DNA from: Candidatus Bipolaricaulota bacterium
Lineage (GTDB): Bacteria; Bipolaricaulota; Bipolaricaulia; Bipolaricaulales; Bipolaricaulaceae
Assembly: GCA_014361015.1 (NCBI GenBank)
Contig: JACIWJ010000006.1
Coordinates: 1-49,247, forward strand
Direction of reading: 5' to 3'
Length of the DNA: 49,247 nt
A program made the position numbers and the translations under genes. This document shows, one piece after another, positions 22,467 through 30,688 of this stretch. Each line of letters starts with the position of its first letter. Position 1 is the stretch's first letter. The notes below the pieces were generated by a model. It saw only the letters and a program-made list of their open reading frames with translations, was not told where the DNA came from and searched no databases.

Positions 22467-24515
22467 TCAGCCCAAGGTGCCCCGGAGGTCCACGGCCACC
22501 ACGCGATTTGGGTAGCAGAGGATCGGGTTCACATCGAGCTCTTCGATCACGGGAAAGTCGGCGGCGAGGTGGCTCACGCGCTCCACGGCCTCGACGAGGC
22601 CCGGCAGGTGCACCGGCGGCCTCCCCCGCGCCCCCTCCAGGAGCGGGAACCCCCGGATGCTCCGCACAAGCTCCTCCGCCTCGCGTCGGGAGAGGGGGGT
22701 GAGGCCGAACGCCACGTCCACCAACACCTCCACCAACACCCCGCCCAGCCCGAACATCACCAGGGGGCCGAACGTCGGGTCGCGCACGATCCCCACGATG
22801 ACCTCCACCCCCGGCGGGAGGAGCTCCTGCACGTACACGCCGGTCGCGGCAGGGGCCGCCCGGACCATCTCCCGGTAGACGTCCCGAACCCCGCTCATGG
22901 GAACGCCAATCCTCACCCCGCCCGCATCGGACTTGTGGACGACCGCGGCGGAGACGACCTTGAGGACGACCTCCTCCCCCAGATCCTGGGCGAGCGCTTC
23001 TGCCTCGTCCGGGCTGCGCGCGATCCCGCCCCGCGCGACGGGGATCCCGTAGGCGGTGAGGAGGTCGAGCGATTCCACACCGAGCCGAGGGCCGCGTGAG
23101 CCGAGGAGCTCCCGCGCCAGAGCGCGGTTGGCATCCACCGCGGACCGGTCGGGGGGCGGGCGGTCCTGCACCTCCCGGTAGCGGGCGAGGGTCGCCAGTG
23201 CCCGCACGGCGCGTGCAGGCTCGAAGTACGCCGAGATCCCGGCTGCACTCAGCATCTTCTCCGCCTCGTCCCCGATCTCGCCAGCGAGGAAGCTCGCCAC
23301 GACCGGTTTGCCATGCCGGCGGTGCGCTGCGGCGAGGATCCGTGCCAGCTCAGCAAAGGTCAGCACGGGGTGCGGGGCGGTGAGGACGAGCCCCATGTCC
23401 ACCCGGGAATCGGCGAGAACCTGCTCCACCGCGTCCCGGAACTGGTCGGCGGACGCGTCGGCGAGGATGTCCACCGGATTGGCGATGTTCGCCGCTGGGA
23501 AACGCTCGACGAGGGAGGCCACGGTGCCAGGGGAGAGAGGGGGTAGCTCGAGGCCGTCGGCCGCGGCCGCATCCGCGGCCAAGATTACCGGCCCGCCGGC
23601 GTTGCTCACGATCCCGACCCTCCGCCCGCGCGGCAGCGGCTGCTGGGAGAGCACGACTGCCCCCTCCAGCAGTTCCTCCACCGTGCCCACGCGGAGGACC
23701 CCGCCCCGCCGGAACGCGGCGTCGTAGGCGCGGTCCGATCCGGCCAGGGCCCCGGTGTGAGACGCCGCCGCCCGCGCTCCAACCTCCGTGGTCCCCGCCT
23801 TGAGGACGAGCACGGGCTTCTCCCGCGTCACCTCGCTCGCCAGGCGCACGAACTCCGGCCCCTCCTCGACCCCCTCAAGGTAGGCCGCGATGACCCTCGT
23901 CTCCGGGTCGCGAGCGAGGGCCGCGAGGAGGTCGTTCTCGGTGAGCACGGCTTTGTTCCCCAGCGACACGAAGAACGAGAACCCGAGCTCCCTCTGCCAA
24001 GCCCAGTTCAACACAGCGCTGCCCAGGGCCCCGGACTGGGAGACGAACGCGATCGTGCCCGCGAACGCTCCTCGCGGGGCGAAGGTCGCGTTGAGCCTCG
24101 CGCGCGGGGAGATGAGCCCGAACGAGTTCGGCCCGAGCACGTTCATCCTGTGCGCGGCAGCGATGCGTACGAGCTCTCGCTCTCGTTCGATCCCCTCTCC
24201 TCGCCGTTCCTTGAACCCCGCCGTGATCACGACCGCATTGCGGATTCCCTTCCTCCCGCAGGCGTCGAGGGCGCGGAGCGCGGGGGCGGGGGGGACGGCG
24301 ATGATGGCGAGGTCCACATCCGCAGGGAGGTCGGCCACGGTGGGGACGCACGGCCGGCCGAGGATCTTCTTGTGGCCCGGGTTCACCGCGTACACGGGCC
24401 CGGTGAACCCGGCGACGTTGGAGAAGAGCGCGTGCCCGATCTTGCCCGGCGTGGCGGAGGCCCCGACCACCGCCACCGACCGAGGATAGAGGAGCTCCGT
24501 GAGATCCCGTGGCAT
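22467..24515 (-). CDS. ADP-forming acyl-CoA synthetase, alpha-beta fusion
   Basis: A 682-residue synthetase that converts acyl-CoA, ADP and phosphate to acid, CoA and ATP (or the reverse). Domain order: CoA-binding Rossmann domain (LYPRSVAVVGASATPGKIG), two succinyl-CoA-ligase-like domains (SQSGALGSAV; SHTGALAG with the likely phospho-histidine), then a C-terminal ATP-grasp domain (VYVQELLPPGVEVIVG, ELDVNPIL). ATG 24515 gives the family N terminus MPRDLTELLYP; a TACCAT box lies 10 nt upstream. Substrate may be acetyl-CoA or branched/aryl acyl-CoAs. Stands alone between osmC and the two-component genes. Confidence 0.93.
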   Translation of the reverse strand: MPRDLTELLYPRSVAVVGASATPGKIGHALFSNVAGFTGPVYAVNPGHKKILGRPCVPTVADLPADVDLAIIAVPPAPALRALDACGRKGIRNAVVITAGFKERRGEGIERERELVRIAAAHRMNVLGPNSFGLISPRARLNATFAPRGAFAGTIAFVSQSGALGSAVLNWAWQRELGFSFFVSLGNKAVLTENDLLAALARDPETRVIAAYLEGVEEGPEFVRLASEVTREKPVLVLKAGTTEVGARAAASHTGALAGSDRAYDAAFRRGGVLRVGTVEELLEGAVVLSQQPLPRGRRVGIVSNAGGPVILAADAAAADGLELPPLSPGTVASLVERFPAANIANPVDILADASADQFRDAVEQVLADSRVDMGLVLTAPHPVLTFAELARILAAAHRRHGKPVVASFLAGEIGDEAEKMLSAAGISAYFEPARAVRALATLARYREVQDRPPPDRSAVDANRALARELLGSRGPRLGVESLDLLTAYGIPVARGGIARSPDEAEALAQDLGEEVVLKVVSAAVVHKSDAGGVRIGVPMSGVRDVYREMVRAAPAATGVYVQELLPPGVEVIVGIVRDPTFGPLVMFGLGGVLVEVLVDVAFGLTPLSRREAEELVRSIRGFPLLEGARGRPPVHLPGLVEAVERVSHLAADFPVIEELDVNPILCYPNRVVAVDLRGTLG

Positions 24516-24701
24516 GTTGGAACACATGGTAGCGGTCTCCGCGGGATCTTCACACCCCCTGCACCTCCCCTCGACGGCGAGGGGGGATAGTCCATCGTGG
24601 TGGAAGAGCACGCGAGAGCCCAGCCACCAGAACCACCCCCTGATCGACGAGAGGGGTCGAGGGATCCCTCGCCCCCTCTCCCTCCTTTGGGTAGGCTAAC
24701 C

Positions 24702-25397
24702 ATGGACATGAAGACGGTGCTCGTCGTGGAGGATGAGCGGGAGATCGCGCGCATGGTCCAGACGTACCTCATGCGCGAGGGGTACCGCGTGGAGGTTGCG
24801 TTCACGGGCGAGGAGGGATGGACCCTGTTTCGGGATCTCCAACCCGACCTCGTGGTCCTCGACCTGATGCTTCCTGGGATGCACGGGCTGGAGGTGGCGC
24901 GGCGGATCCGCCAGAGTGCGACGACCCCGATCATCATGCTCACCGCCCGCACGGAGGAGGCGGACCGCGTGGCGGGCCTGGAGATGGGGGCCGATGACTA
25001 CGTGACGAAGCCGTTCAGCCTGCGGGAGCTCGCGGCGCGGGTGCGCGCCGTCCTCCGTCGCACGGAGGGGACCACGGTCCCCGAGGTGATCCGCGCGGGG
25101 AACCTGGCGGTGGACCTTGCGGCGCGGGAGGCCCGCCTCGGGGGAGCGCTCCTCGATTTGACCCCCACCGAGTTCGATCTCCTTGCGTTCTTCGCACGCC
25201 ACCCCGGACGGGTGTTCACGCGGCGGGAGCTTCTCGAGGCCCTCCAGGAGAGGACGTACGCGACCCTGCCGCGCACGGTGGACTCCCACGTGAAGAACCT
25301 TCGCCACAAGATCGAACCCGATCCGGAGGACCCCACCTACATCCTCACCGTGCATGGGGTGGGCTACAAGTTCCGTCCTGGTCAGGATGGGGAGTAG
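24702..25397 (+). CDS. OmpR-family response regulator
   Basis: DNA-binding response regulator, 231 residues. The receiver domain has acidic EDE near residue 10, phospho-acceptor Asp54 in VVLDLMLPG, TAR near residue 83 and the KPF lysine near residue 105. The C-terminal winged helix has LTPTEFDLLAFFARHPGRV and RTVDSHVKNLRHKIEPD. ATG 24702 has TAGGCT only 4 nt upstream; a second ATG at 24708 (MKTVLVVEDE) would sit 10 nt after it and may be the real start. The histidine kinase gene follows after 3 bp, so they form a cognate pair. Confidence 0.95.
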   Translation: MDMKTVLVVEDEREIARMVQTYLMREGYRVEVAFTGEEGWTLFRDLQPDLVVLDLMLPGMHGLEVARRIRQSATTPIIMLTARTEEADRVAGLEMGADDYVTKPFSLRELAARVRAVLRRTEGTTVPEVIRAGNLAVDLAAREARLGGALLDLTPTEFDLLAFFARHPGRVFTRRELLEALQERTYATLPRTVDSHVKNLRHKIEPDPEDPTYILTVHGVGYKFRPGQDGE

Positions 25398-25400
25398 CGG

Positions 25401-26780
25401 GTGTCTTTTCGCTGGAAGCTGACCGGAGCCCTGCTCATCACGGCCCTCCTCGCTGTGGGAGCGAACTACTGGCTCACCACCAGCGGGGTCCGAGAGCGAT
25501 TCGACTCGTTCCGTCTCGAGCAGCGTCACTTTGAGGTCGAGAGCTTGGTCCCGTTCCTGGCAGGGTACTGGCGGGACAACGGAAGCTGGTCCGGCCTCGA
25601 CCTCTACTTCCAGCTCGTGAGCTACGTCCGGCGGGGAACAGAGGTCTTCCAGCGACCGATCCTTGACCGAATCATGGTGCTCGACACGGAGTTCCGGGTT
25701 GTGGGCTGCTCGGAGCAGGGCCTAGTCGGCGAGTGCATGGCCAATGACCCCGAGATCCGCGAGATCGTCCAGCAGTACGGCATCCCCGTGGTTGTGGACG
25801 ATCGCCAGGTAGCGACGGTGATCCCCTTGGACACGGCCAACCTGACCCCCCTGGAACGGGAGTTCGTGAACTCGGTTCGGTGGGCAGCGCTCGTCGCCGG
25901 GGGAGTCGCCCTGTTCGCCGCGGCGTTGCTGGCGGTGATTCTCGTGGCCCAGCTCTCGCGGCCTCTCCGGCGCCTGATCCTGGCCACGGCTCGCATCGCC
26001 GAAGGAGACCTGGCCCACCGTGTGGCGATTCGCACCCGGGACGAGATCGGCCGGCTGGGCCGGGCGTTCAACGACATGGCAGCCGCTCTCGAGAGCTCGG
26101 AGAAGGCTCGTCAGAACCTCCTCACCGACGTTGCCCACGAGCTGCGCACACCCTTGTCCGTCGTGCGCGGAAACCTTGAAGGGATGCTCGATGGGGTGTT
26201 CCCCCTCACTCCCGAGGCGTTGGCCCCGGTGTACGACCAGACCCTTCACCTGGCGGAGCTGGTGGAGGATCTTCGTACGCTGACGTTGGCCGAGGCCGGG
26301 CACCTTCATCTCGAGCGCGAGCCGACGGACATCGGAGAGCTGGCGCGAGCCGTGGTGGAGGCCGTACGCCCCACGGCCATCGAGGATGGAGTGACGATCG
26401 AGGTCCGCGCAGAACCGAACCTTGTCGCCAACGCTGATCCCCGACGCATCCGCCAGGTTCTGGGCAACCTCCTCGACAACGCCCTCCGCTACTCTCCCGC
26501 CGGGGGGACGGTCACGGTGAGCGTCAGGGCCGAGGGAGGAGAGATCTTCGTGGCGGTGCGGGATCAGGGTCCGGGGGTATCCCCTCAGGATCTGCCCCAT
26601 GTGTTCGAACGCCTCTACCGCGGCGATGCGTCGCGCAGCGGCGAGGGGACGGGGCTGGGACTGGCCATCGCCCGCGAGCTTGTCCAGGCCCATGGCGGGC
26701 GCATTTGGGTGGAGAACCAAGGGGGGGCCGTGTTCACGTTCTCCCTGCCGGTGTTTGATTCCCCCTCATCCGCGATCTAA
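25401..26780 (+). CDS. Sensor histidine kinase
   Basis: Membrane sensor kinase, 459 residues. TM1 is residues about 5-25, a periplasmic or extracellular sensor region of about 130 residues follows, then TM2 (WAALVAGGVALFAAALLAV, about residue 155-178), a HAMP domain (IAEGDLAHRV, DEIGRLGRAFNDM), the dimerisation H-box DVAHELRTPL with His246, and the ATPase domain with NLLDNALRYSP, VRDQGPGV and GTGLGLAIA. GTG start just after the regulator. The signal is unknown. Its TAA is shared with the -10 box of the next gene. Confidence 0.95.
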   Translation: MSFRWKLTGALLITALLAVGANYWLTTSGVRERFDSFRLEQRHFEVESLVPFLAGYWRDNGSWSGLDLYFQLVSYVRRGTEVFQRPILDRIMVLDTEFRVVGCSEQGLVGECMANDPEIREIVQQYGIPVVVDDRQVATVIPLDTANLTPLEREFVNSVRWAALVAGGVALFAAALLAVILVAQLSRPLRRLILATARIAEGDLAHRVAIRTRDEIGRLGRAFNDMAAALESSEKARQNLLTDVAHELRTPLSVVRGNLEGMLDGVFPLTPEALAPVYDQTLHLAELVEDLRTLTLAEAGHLHLEREPTDIGELARAVVEAVRPTAIEDGVTIEVRAEPNLVANADPRRIRQVLGNLLDNALRYSPAGGTVTVSVRAEGGEIFVAVRDQGPGVSPQDLPHVFERLYRGDASRSGEGTGLGLAIARELVQAHGGRIWVENQGGAVFTFSLPVFDSPSSAI

Positions 26781-26783
26781 GAT
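26755..26783 (+). promoter_or_regulatory. Promoter of ykuK-like gene
   Basis: TTGATT (26755-26760), exactly 17 bp, TAAGAT (26778-26783), with the ATG 9 nt later. The first three bases of the -10 box are the stop codon of the histidine kinase gene. Confidence 0.6.
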
Positions 26784-26792
26784 TGGCCCGCC

Positions 26793-27275
26793 ATGCCTGA
26801 TGGTTCGTGTTATCACAGTCCAACCCTCGGCAAGCTCTCGTTCAAAGAGGTCGTGGACGAGATCCTGGCAATGATGTCCGCTGCCCCGGAGGACCCGTAC
26901 GAGGTCGTGGTCGGCACCGATTCCCAGACGTACTGCGATGAGGTGGAGTACGTGGCGGCGATCGTCGTGCACCGGGTCGGGCGGGGCGGCCGCTACTTCT
27001 GGCGCCGGACGAAGGCCAAGCGGCCGCAGAGCCTCCGCGAGCGCATCTACCGCGAGGCGTGGCTCTCCTACGAGACGGCCGAGGAGCTGATCGGCGCCCT
27101 CAAGGACCGCGGGGCGACCGGGTTCCAGCTCGAGATCCACGTCGACATCGGCCGCAACGGCCGGACGAGGGACCTCGTGGAGGAAGTGGTGGGGATGATC
27201 CTCGGGGTGGGGTACCGCGTGCGGACCAAGCCCGAGGCCTACGCCGCTTCCGCCGTCGCCGACAAGTACACGTAG
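26793..27275 (+). CDS. YkuK-like RNase H-fold protein (DUF458)
   Basis: A 160-residue protein of the YkuK/DUF458 family, which has an RNase H-like fold; activity is not established to my knowledge. Family features: an N-terminal SPTLGKLSFKEVVDEI, the strand VVVGTDSQTY with an acidic Asp, and EIHVDIGRNGRTRDLVEEVVGMILGVGY near the C terminus. No Shine-Dalgarno; the TAAGAT box is 9 nt before ATG. Confidence 0.85.
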   Translation: MPDGSCYHSPTLGKLSFKEVVDEILAMMSAAPEDPYEVVVGTDSQTYCDEVEYVAAIVVHRVGRGGRYFWRRTKAKRPQSLRERIYREAWLSYETAEELIGALKDRGATGFQLEIHVDIGRNGRTRDLVEEVVGMILGVGYRVRTKPEAYAASAVADKYT

Positions 27276-27284
27276 GCCCACGCG

Positions 27285-27309
27285 GGACACGGTGCGTTCC
27301 CGCGTGTCC
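27285..27309 (+). terminator. Hairpin after the ykuK-like gene
   Basis: GGACACG (27285-27291) pairs with CGTGTCC (27303-27309) around an 11-nt loop; an alternative CGCGGG/CCCGCG pairing exists in the same stretch. No T-tract. It sits between the ykuK-like gene and the murE promoter. Confidence 0.35.
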
Positions 27310-27344
27310 TGTCCCACGGCGCGGGACCCATCTAGCATGGTCCC

Positions 27345-28859
27345 ATGCCCACGGTCGGTGAGCTCCTGCCGCTCCTTTCCCCCCGCTGCCCTGTGGGGGA
27401 CATCGAAGTGCGCGGACTGGCGTGGGACTCGCGTCTTGTGAACCCAGGCGATCTCTTCTTCGCCCTCGTTGGAGGGCGGGTTGATGGCCATGGGTTCATC
27501 GGCGATGCCCGGGCGCGGGGGGCGCGGGCGGTGGTCGGAGAGCGAAGGTTGGCAGAGGCTCCCTTCCCCTACGTCTGCGTTCCCGATGCGCGGGCCGCCC
27601 TGGCCCATGCCGCCGCCGCCTTCTACGGGCATCCCACGGAGAGGCTCCGCACGATCGGGGTCACGGGGACGAACGGGAAGACGACGGTCGTCCACCTCCT
27701 CGGCCAGGTCCTCCCCGCGTGCGCAACCCTGACCACGGTGCGGGTGGAGCGGGAGGGCCTGTCCTGCGTTACCACCCCCGAGGCCCCGGATCTCCAGCGC
27801 CTGGCCGCCCAGGCGCTGGCGGAAGGGAAGGAGGCGTTCGCGTTCGAGGCCTCCTCGATCGGGCTCGCCCAGCGGCGCGTCGTGGGCACTCACCTCACGG
27901 CAGCGGTGTTCACGGGGTTGGGGCGGGACCACCTCGACTTTCACCGCACGACGGACGCTTACCTCGATGCCAAGCTCCGCCTGTTCCGGATGCTTCCTCC
28001 AGACGGCGTAGGCATCGTGAACACCGAGGATAGGTGGGCGGGTCGGTTTCTCGAAACGTGTCCCGGACCCCGGGTGCGCTACGGGATCGATCACGGTGAG
28101 ATCCACACCCGAGGGCTGCGCCTCAGCCCCGACGGATCGGAGTTCATCCTGCAGACGCCGGATGGGGCGCAACGCGTACGCCTGCACTTCCCCGGCCGGT
28201 ACAACGTCGCCAACGCCCTTGCCGCAGCAGCAACAGCGTGGGCCCTCGGCCAGCCCGTGGATCACATTGCCGAGAACCTTTCCCACGCATCGCTCCCCGT
28301 GGGACGGTTCGTCCGGTTCGAACTCGGGAACGGGGCCCTGGCCGTAGTCGACTACGCGCACAACCCGCAGGCGCTCGTCGAGATCCTGTCCGCGCTTCGT
28401 CCCCACGCGCGGCGGCTCCTCGTCGTGTTTGGGGCGAATGGCGAGGCCGACCAGGGGAAGCGTTCGCTCATGGGGGGGATCGTTGCCCAGCACGCCGACC
28501 TCGCCTTGATCACGTCCGACAACCCCAAGGGCGAGGATCCGCGCGCGATCGCGGAGGCAGTGGCGCAGGGGGTGCGGGCGATGGGCGGATCGTACCGGAT
28601 CGAGCTCGACCGGGCACAGGCGGTCCGGTGGGCGCTCAGCGAAGCAGGGCGGGGGGACGTGGTCCTCCTCGCCGGGAAGGGGCACGAGCGGTACCAGCTC
28701 GTGGCCGACGGAGCGATCCCTTGCTCCGATCTCGAGCTCGTGGCCGCTGCGTCAGGCCTCCGCGAGCGCGAGCAGCCGCGCGGCCACTTCCTCGGGGGAT
28801 CCGACGCCGTCTACGATCCGCACGCGCGGGTCCGCCGGCGGCGCCACCTCCCGTCCTAA
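27345..28859 (+). CDS. murE: UDP-N-acetylmuramyl-tripeptide synthetase (MurE)
   Basis: Cytosolic Mur ligase that adds the third residue to UDP-MurNAc-L-Ala-D-Glu in peptidoglycan synthesis, 504 residues. The ATP loop is GVTGTNGKTTV, the middle domain has EASSIGLAQRR and DHLDFHRTTDAYLDAK, and the C-terminal domain has VDYAHNPQALVEIL, FGANGEADQGKR and SDNPKGEDP. DNPR in this last motif marks diaminopimelate enzymes; here it reads DNPK, so the added amino acid is uncertain. The start has TAGCAT 6 nt upstream (27333-27338) and no Shine-Dalgarno. The last 35 or so residues lie antisense to coaE and look non-conserved. Confidence 0.93.
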   Translation: MPTVGELLPLLSPRCPVGDIEVRGLAWDSRLVNPGDLFFALVGGRVDGHGFIGDARARGARAVVGERRLAEAPFPYVCVPDARAALAHAAAAFYGHPTERLRTIGVTGTNGKTTVVHLLGQVLPACATLTTVRVEREGLSCVTTPEAPDLQRLAAQALAEGKEAFAFEASSIGLAQRRVVGTHLTAAVFTGLGRDHLDFHRTTDAYLDAKLRLFRMLPPDGVGIVNTEDRWAGRFLETCPGPRVRYGIDHGEIHTRGLRLSPDGSEFILQTPDGAQRVRLHFPGRYNVANALAAAATAWALGQPVDHIAENLSHASLPVGRFVRFELGNGALAVVDYAHNPQALVEILSALRPHARRLLVVFGANGEADQGKRSLMGGIVAQHADLALITSDNPKGEDPRAIAEAVAQGVRAMGGSYRIELDRAQAVRWALSEAGRGDVVLLAGKGHERYQLVADGAIPCSDLELVAAASGLREREQPRGHFLGGSDAVYDPHARVRRRRHLPS

Positions 28860-29339
28860 GGCGAGCCGCTGCGCGGCGACTTCGGGAGGGAGGGCCCGCG
28901 CGAGCCTTCGTCTCCGCTCTAGTTCAGGGACCTCCACCCACACCACGAGGTCGAACAGGGACCGGTCGACGTGAGGCGAGGTGGCGAGGAGCGCCCCCTC
29001 CACGAGGAGGACGTCCGTGCCCCCGGCACGATGAGAGGAGATCGCTTCTCGCACCGTTTCCATAACCACGGGATGGACGATCGCCTCGAGGGCGGCCTTC
29101 GCCGCGGGATCGGCGATGACGAGCTCAGCCAGTCTCTGGCGGTTGATCGCCCCGTCCGGGCCGACGATGTCCTCCCCGAACCGGGCAACGAGCGCGGCGT
29201 GGGCCGGCCCGCCGGGGAGGTACGCCTCCCGGACCAGTTCGTCGCAATCGAGGTGGGCGAACCCTGGGCGCTGGGCGAGGAGGCGAGCTACGGTGGACTT
29301 GCCCGACCCGGCCCGCCCCGCGATCCCGATCACCTTCAT
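28752..29339 (-). CDS. coaE: Dephospho-CoA kinase
   Basis: Last enzyme of coenzyme A synthesis, phosphorylating dephospho-CoA, 195 residues. P-loop GRAGSGKST near residue 8, the DCDELVREAYLPGG block, the HP in EAIVHPVVMETV, and VEGALLATSPHVDRSLFDLVVWV are typical. ATG 29339 is preceded at 7 nt by TACCCT. The 3' end overlaps the convergent murE by 108 bp. Confidence 0.94.
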   Translation of the reverse strand: MKVIGIAGRAGSGKSTVARLLAQRPGFAHLDCDELVREAYLPGGPAHAALVARFGEDIVGPDGAINRQRLAELVIADPAAKAALEAIVHPVVMETVREAISSHRAGGTDVLLVEGALLATSPHVDRSLFDLVVWVEVPELERRRRLARALPPEVAAQRLALGREVAPPADPRVRIVDGVGSPEEVAARLLALAEA

Positions 29340-29346
29340 CCCGAGG

Positions 29347-29376
29347 AGGGTAGCTCCCGTCCCTTCCCTTTGCCAA
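29347..29376 (-). promoter_or_regulatory. coaE promoter, leaderless type
   Basis: Minus-strand TTGGCA (29376-29371), 18 bp, TACCCT (29352-29347), then 7 nt to the ATG of coaE. Confidence 0.55.
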
Positions 29377-29511
29377 CGGGGGTGCGGAGCCGAGAATGGG
29401 CATCGAGCGCCTCCATGCCGTCGTCGGCAGGGCAATCCGCGAGAGCTGTTCCCCACCTTCGTGGCCTGCACCTCGGCCGACCTGGCTCTTCCGGCGGGAC
29501 CGCCGCCGTGG

Positions 29512-29533
29512 TAGGATTCGGGCGGAGGTGATC
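29512..29533 (+). promoter_or_regulatory. -10 box and Shine-Dalgarno-only leader
   Basis: TAGGAT (29512-29517) is followed by an extended Shine-Dalgarno GGAGGTGATC (29524-29533) before the GTG at 29538. The predicted transcript would begin almost exactly at the Shine-Dalgarno. Confidence 0.5.
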
Positions 29534-29537
29534 CACG

Positions 29538-29912
29538 GTGAAGGAGTTTTCGTTCATCCTGGGAAACAACCCGGGGGCCCTGGCCGAGATCTCCGAGGCG
29601 CTGGGCGCGGAGCACGTGAACCTGGAAGCGGTCGCGGGCGTGACCGTTCTCGACGAGGGCGTGATCGCGATCGTCACCGACAACCCCGACAAGACCCGCA
29701 AGGTTCTGCGCGCCAAGGAGATCGAGTTCGAGGAGAGGGAGGCGCTCGTGATGGCGATGCCACACCAGCCCGGCCAGCTGGCGTCGATCTTGGGAAGGCT
29801 CGCTGACGAAGGGATCAACGTCCTCTCCTGCTACTGCACCGTGGAGAAGAACCAAATCGTGTTCACCGTGGACAAGGTGGATCGCGCGAAGGCGATCTTC
29901 CGCATCCCGTAG
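29538..29912 (+). CDS. Tandem ACT-domain protein
   Basis: A 124-residue cytosolic protein made of two ACT domains: residues about 2-65 (FSFILGNNPGALAEISEAL) and about 68-124 (MAMPHQPGQLASILGRLADEGINVLSCYC). ACT domains bind small ligands, usually amino acids, and such stand-alone tandem proteins are thought to be regulators. The start is GTG 29538 with an excellent Shine-Dalgarno. The Mut7-C gene follows after 8 bp and may be cotranscribed. Confidence 0.88.
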   Translation: MKEFSFILGNNPGALAEISEALGAEHVNLEAVAGVTVLDEGVIAIVTDNPDKTRKVLRAKEIEFEEREALVMAMPHQPGQLASILGRLADEGINVLSCYCTVEKNQIVFTVDKVDRAKAIFRIP

Positions 29913-29920
29913 GGGCGAGG

Positions 29921-30688
29921 GTGGGAGAGAAGACGGCGGCGATCCGCGTGTACGGAGAGCTGAACGACTTCCTCCCTCCAGAGTGGCGGCAGAGGGCGGT
30001 CCCCTACCCGTTGCGGGGGACGCCCGTGATCAAGGACGCGATCGAGTCCCGCGGGGTGCCCCACGTCGAGGTGGAGCTCGTGCTCCTCAACGGCGAGTCG
30101 GTGGACTTCGCCGCGCCGCTTGGCGACGGAGACCGGCTGGCCGTGTACCCGAAGTTTAGGAGCCTCGACGTGAAGGAACTCCTCCGCGTACGGAGGGCAC
30201 CCCTCCGTCGCATCGCGTTCCTCCTCGATGACCACCTGGGAAAGCTCGCCCGGTTCCTCCGCCTCCTCGGGCTCGATGCCCTCCACGCAAACGGATGCCG
30301 AGACGAGGATCTCGTCGCGTCCGCCGTCCGCGAGGGGCGGATCGTGCTCACGCGCGACCGGGAGCTTCTCAAGCGCGGCGCGCTCACCCACGGGTACTGG
30401 GTCCGCTCCACCGATCCGGTCGAGCAAGCGCGGGAGGTCGTGCGGCGGTTCGATCTCGCCAGTCAGGTGCGACCGTTCACGCGGTGCCTGGCCTGTGGCG
30501 GAGCCCTTGCCCCGGTGGAGAAGGAACAGGTTCGCGAGAGGATCCCGCCCCGCGTCGCCGCGTGGCGGGACGAGTACCGACAGTGTGCAGCCTGCGGCAA
30601 GCTCTACTGGGAGGGGACCCACCACCCCCGGCTCCGCGCCACAGTGGAGCGGATCCTGGAGGGAGCCGCGATCAACGGGCCAGGTTGA
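29921..30688 (+). CDS. Mut7-C RNase with ubiquitin-like N-terminal domain
   Basis: A 255-residue fusion. Residues about 1-90 look like the Mut7-C ubiquitin-like (MoaD/ThiS-fold) domain: VYGELNDFLPPEWRQ, LVLLNGESVDFAAPLGDGDRLAVYP. Residues about 95-180 are the Mut7-C PIN-like RNase domain with FLLDDHLGKLARFLRLLG and VLTRDRELL, supplying acidic metal ligands. A C-terminal zinc ribbon has CLACGG and CAACGK. Architecture is known for the family, target RNA is not. GTG start, weak Shine-Dalgarno. It overlaps the convergent GNAT gene by 17 bp. Confidence 0.88.
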   Translation: MGEKTAAIRVYGELNDFLPPEWRQRAVPYPLRGTPVIKDAIESRGVPHVEVELVLLNGESVDFAAPLGDGDRLAVYPKFRSLDVKELLRVRRAPLRRIAFLLDDHLGKLARFLRLLGLDALHANGCRDEDLVASAVREGRIVLTRDRELLKRGALTHGYWVRSTDPVEQAREVVRRFDLASQVRPFTRCLACGGALAPVEKEQVRERIPPRVAAWRDEYRQCAACGKLYWEGTHHPRLRATVERILEGAAINGPG

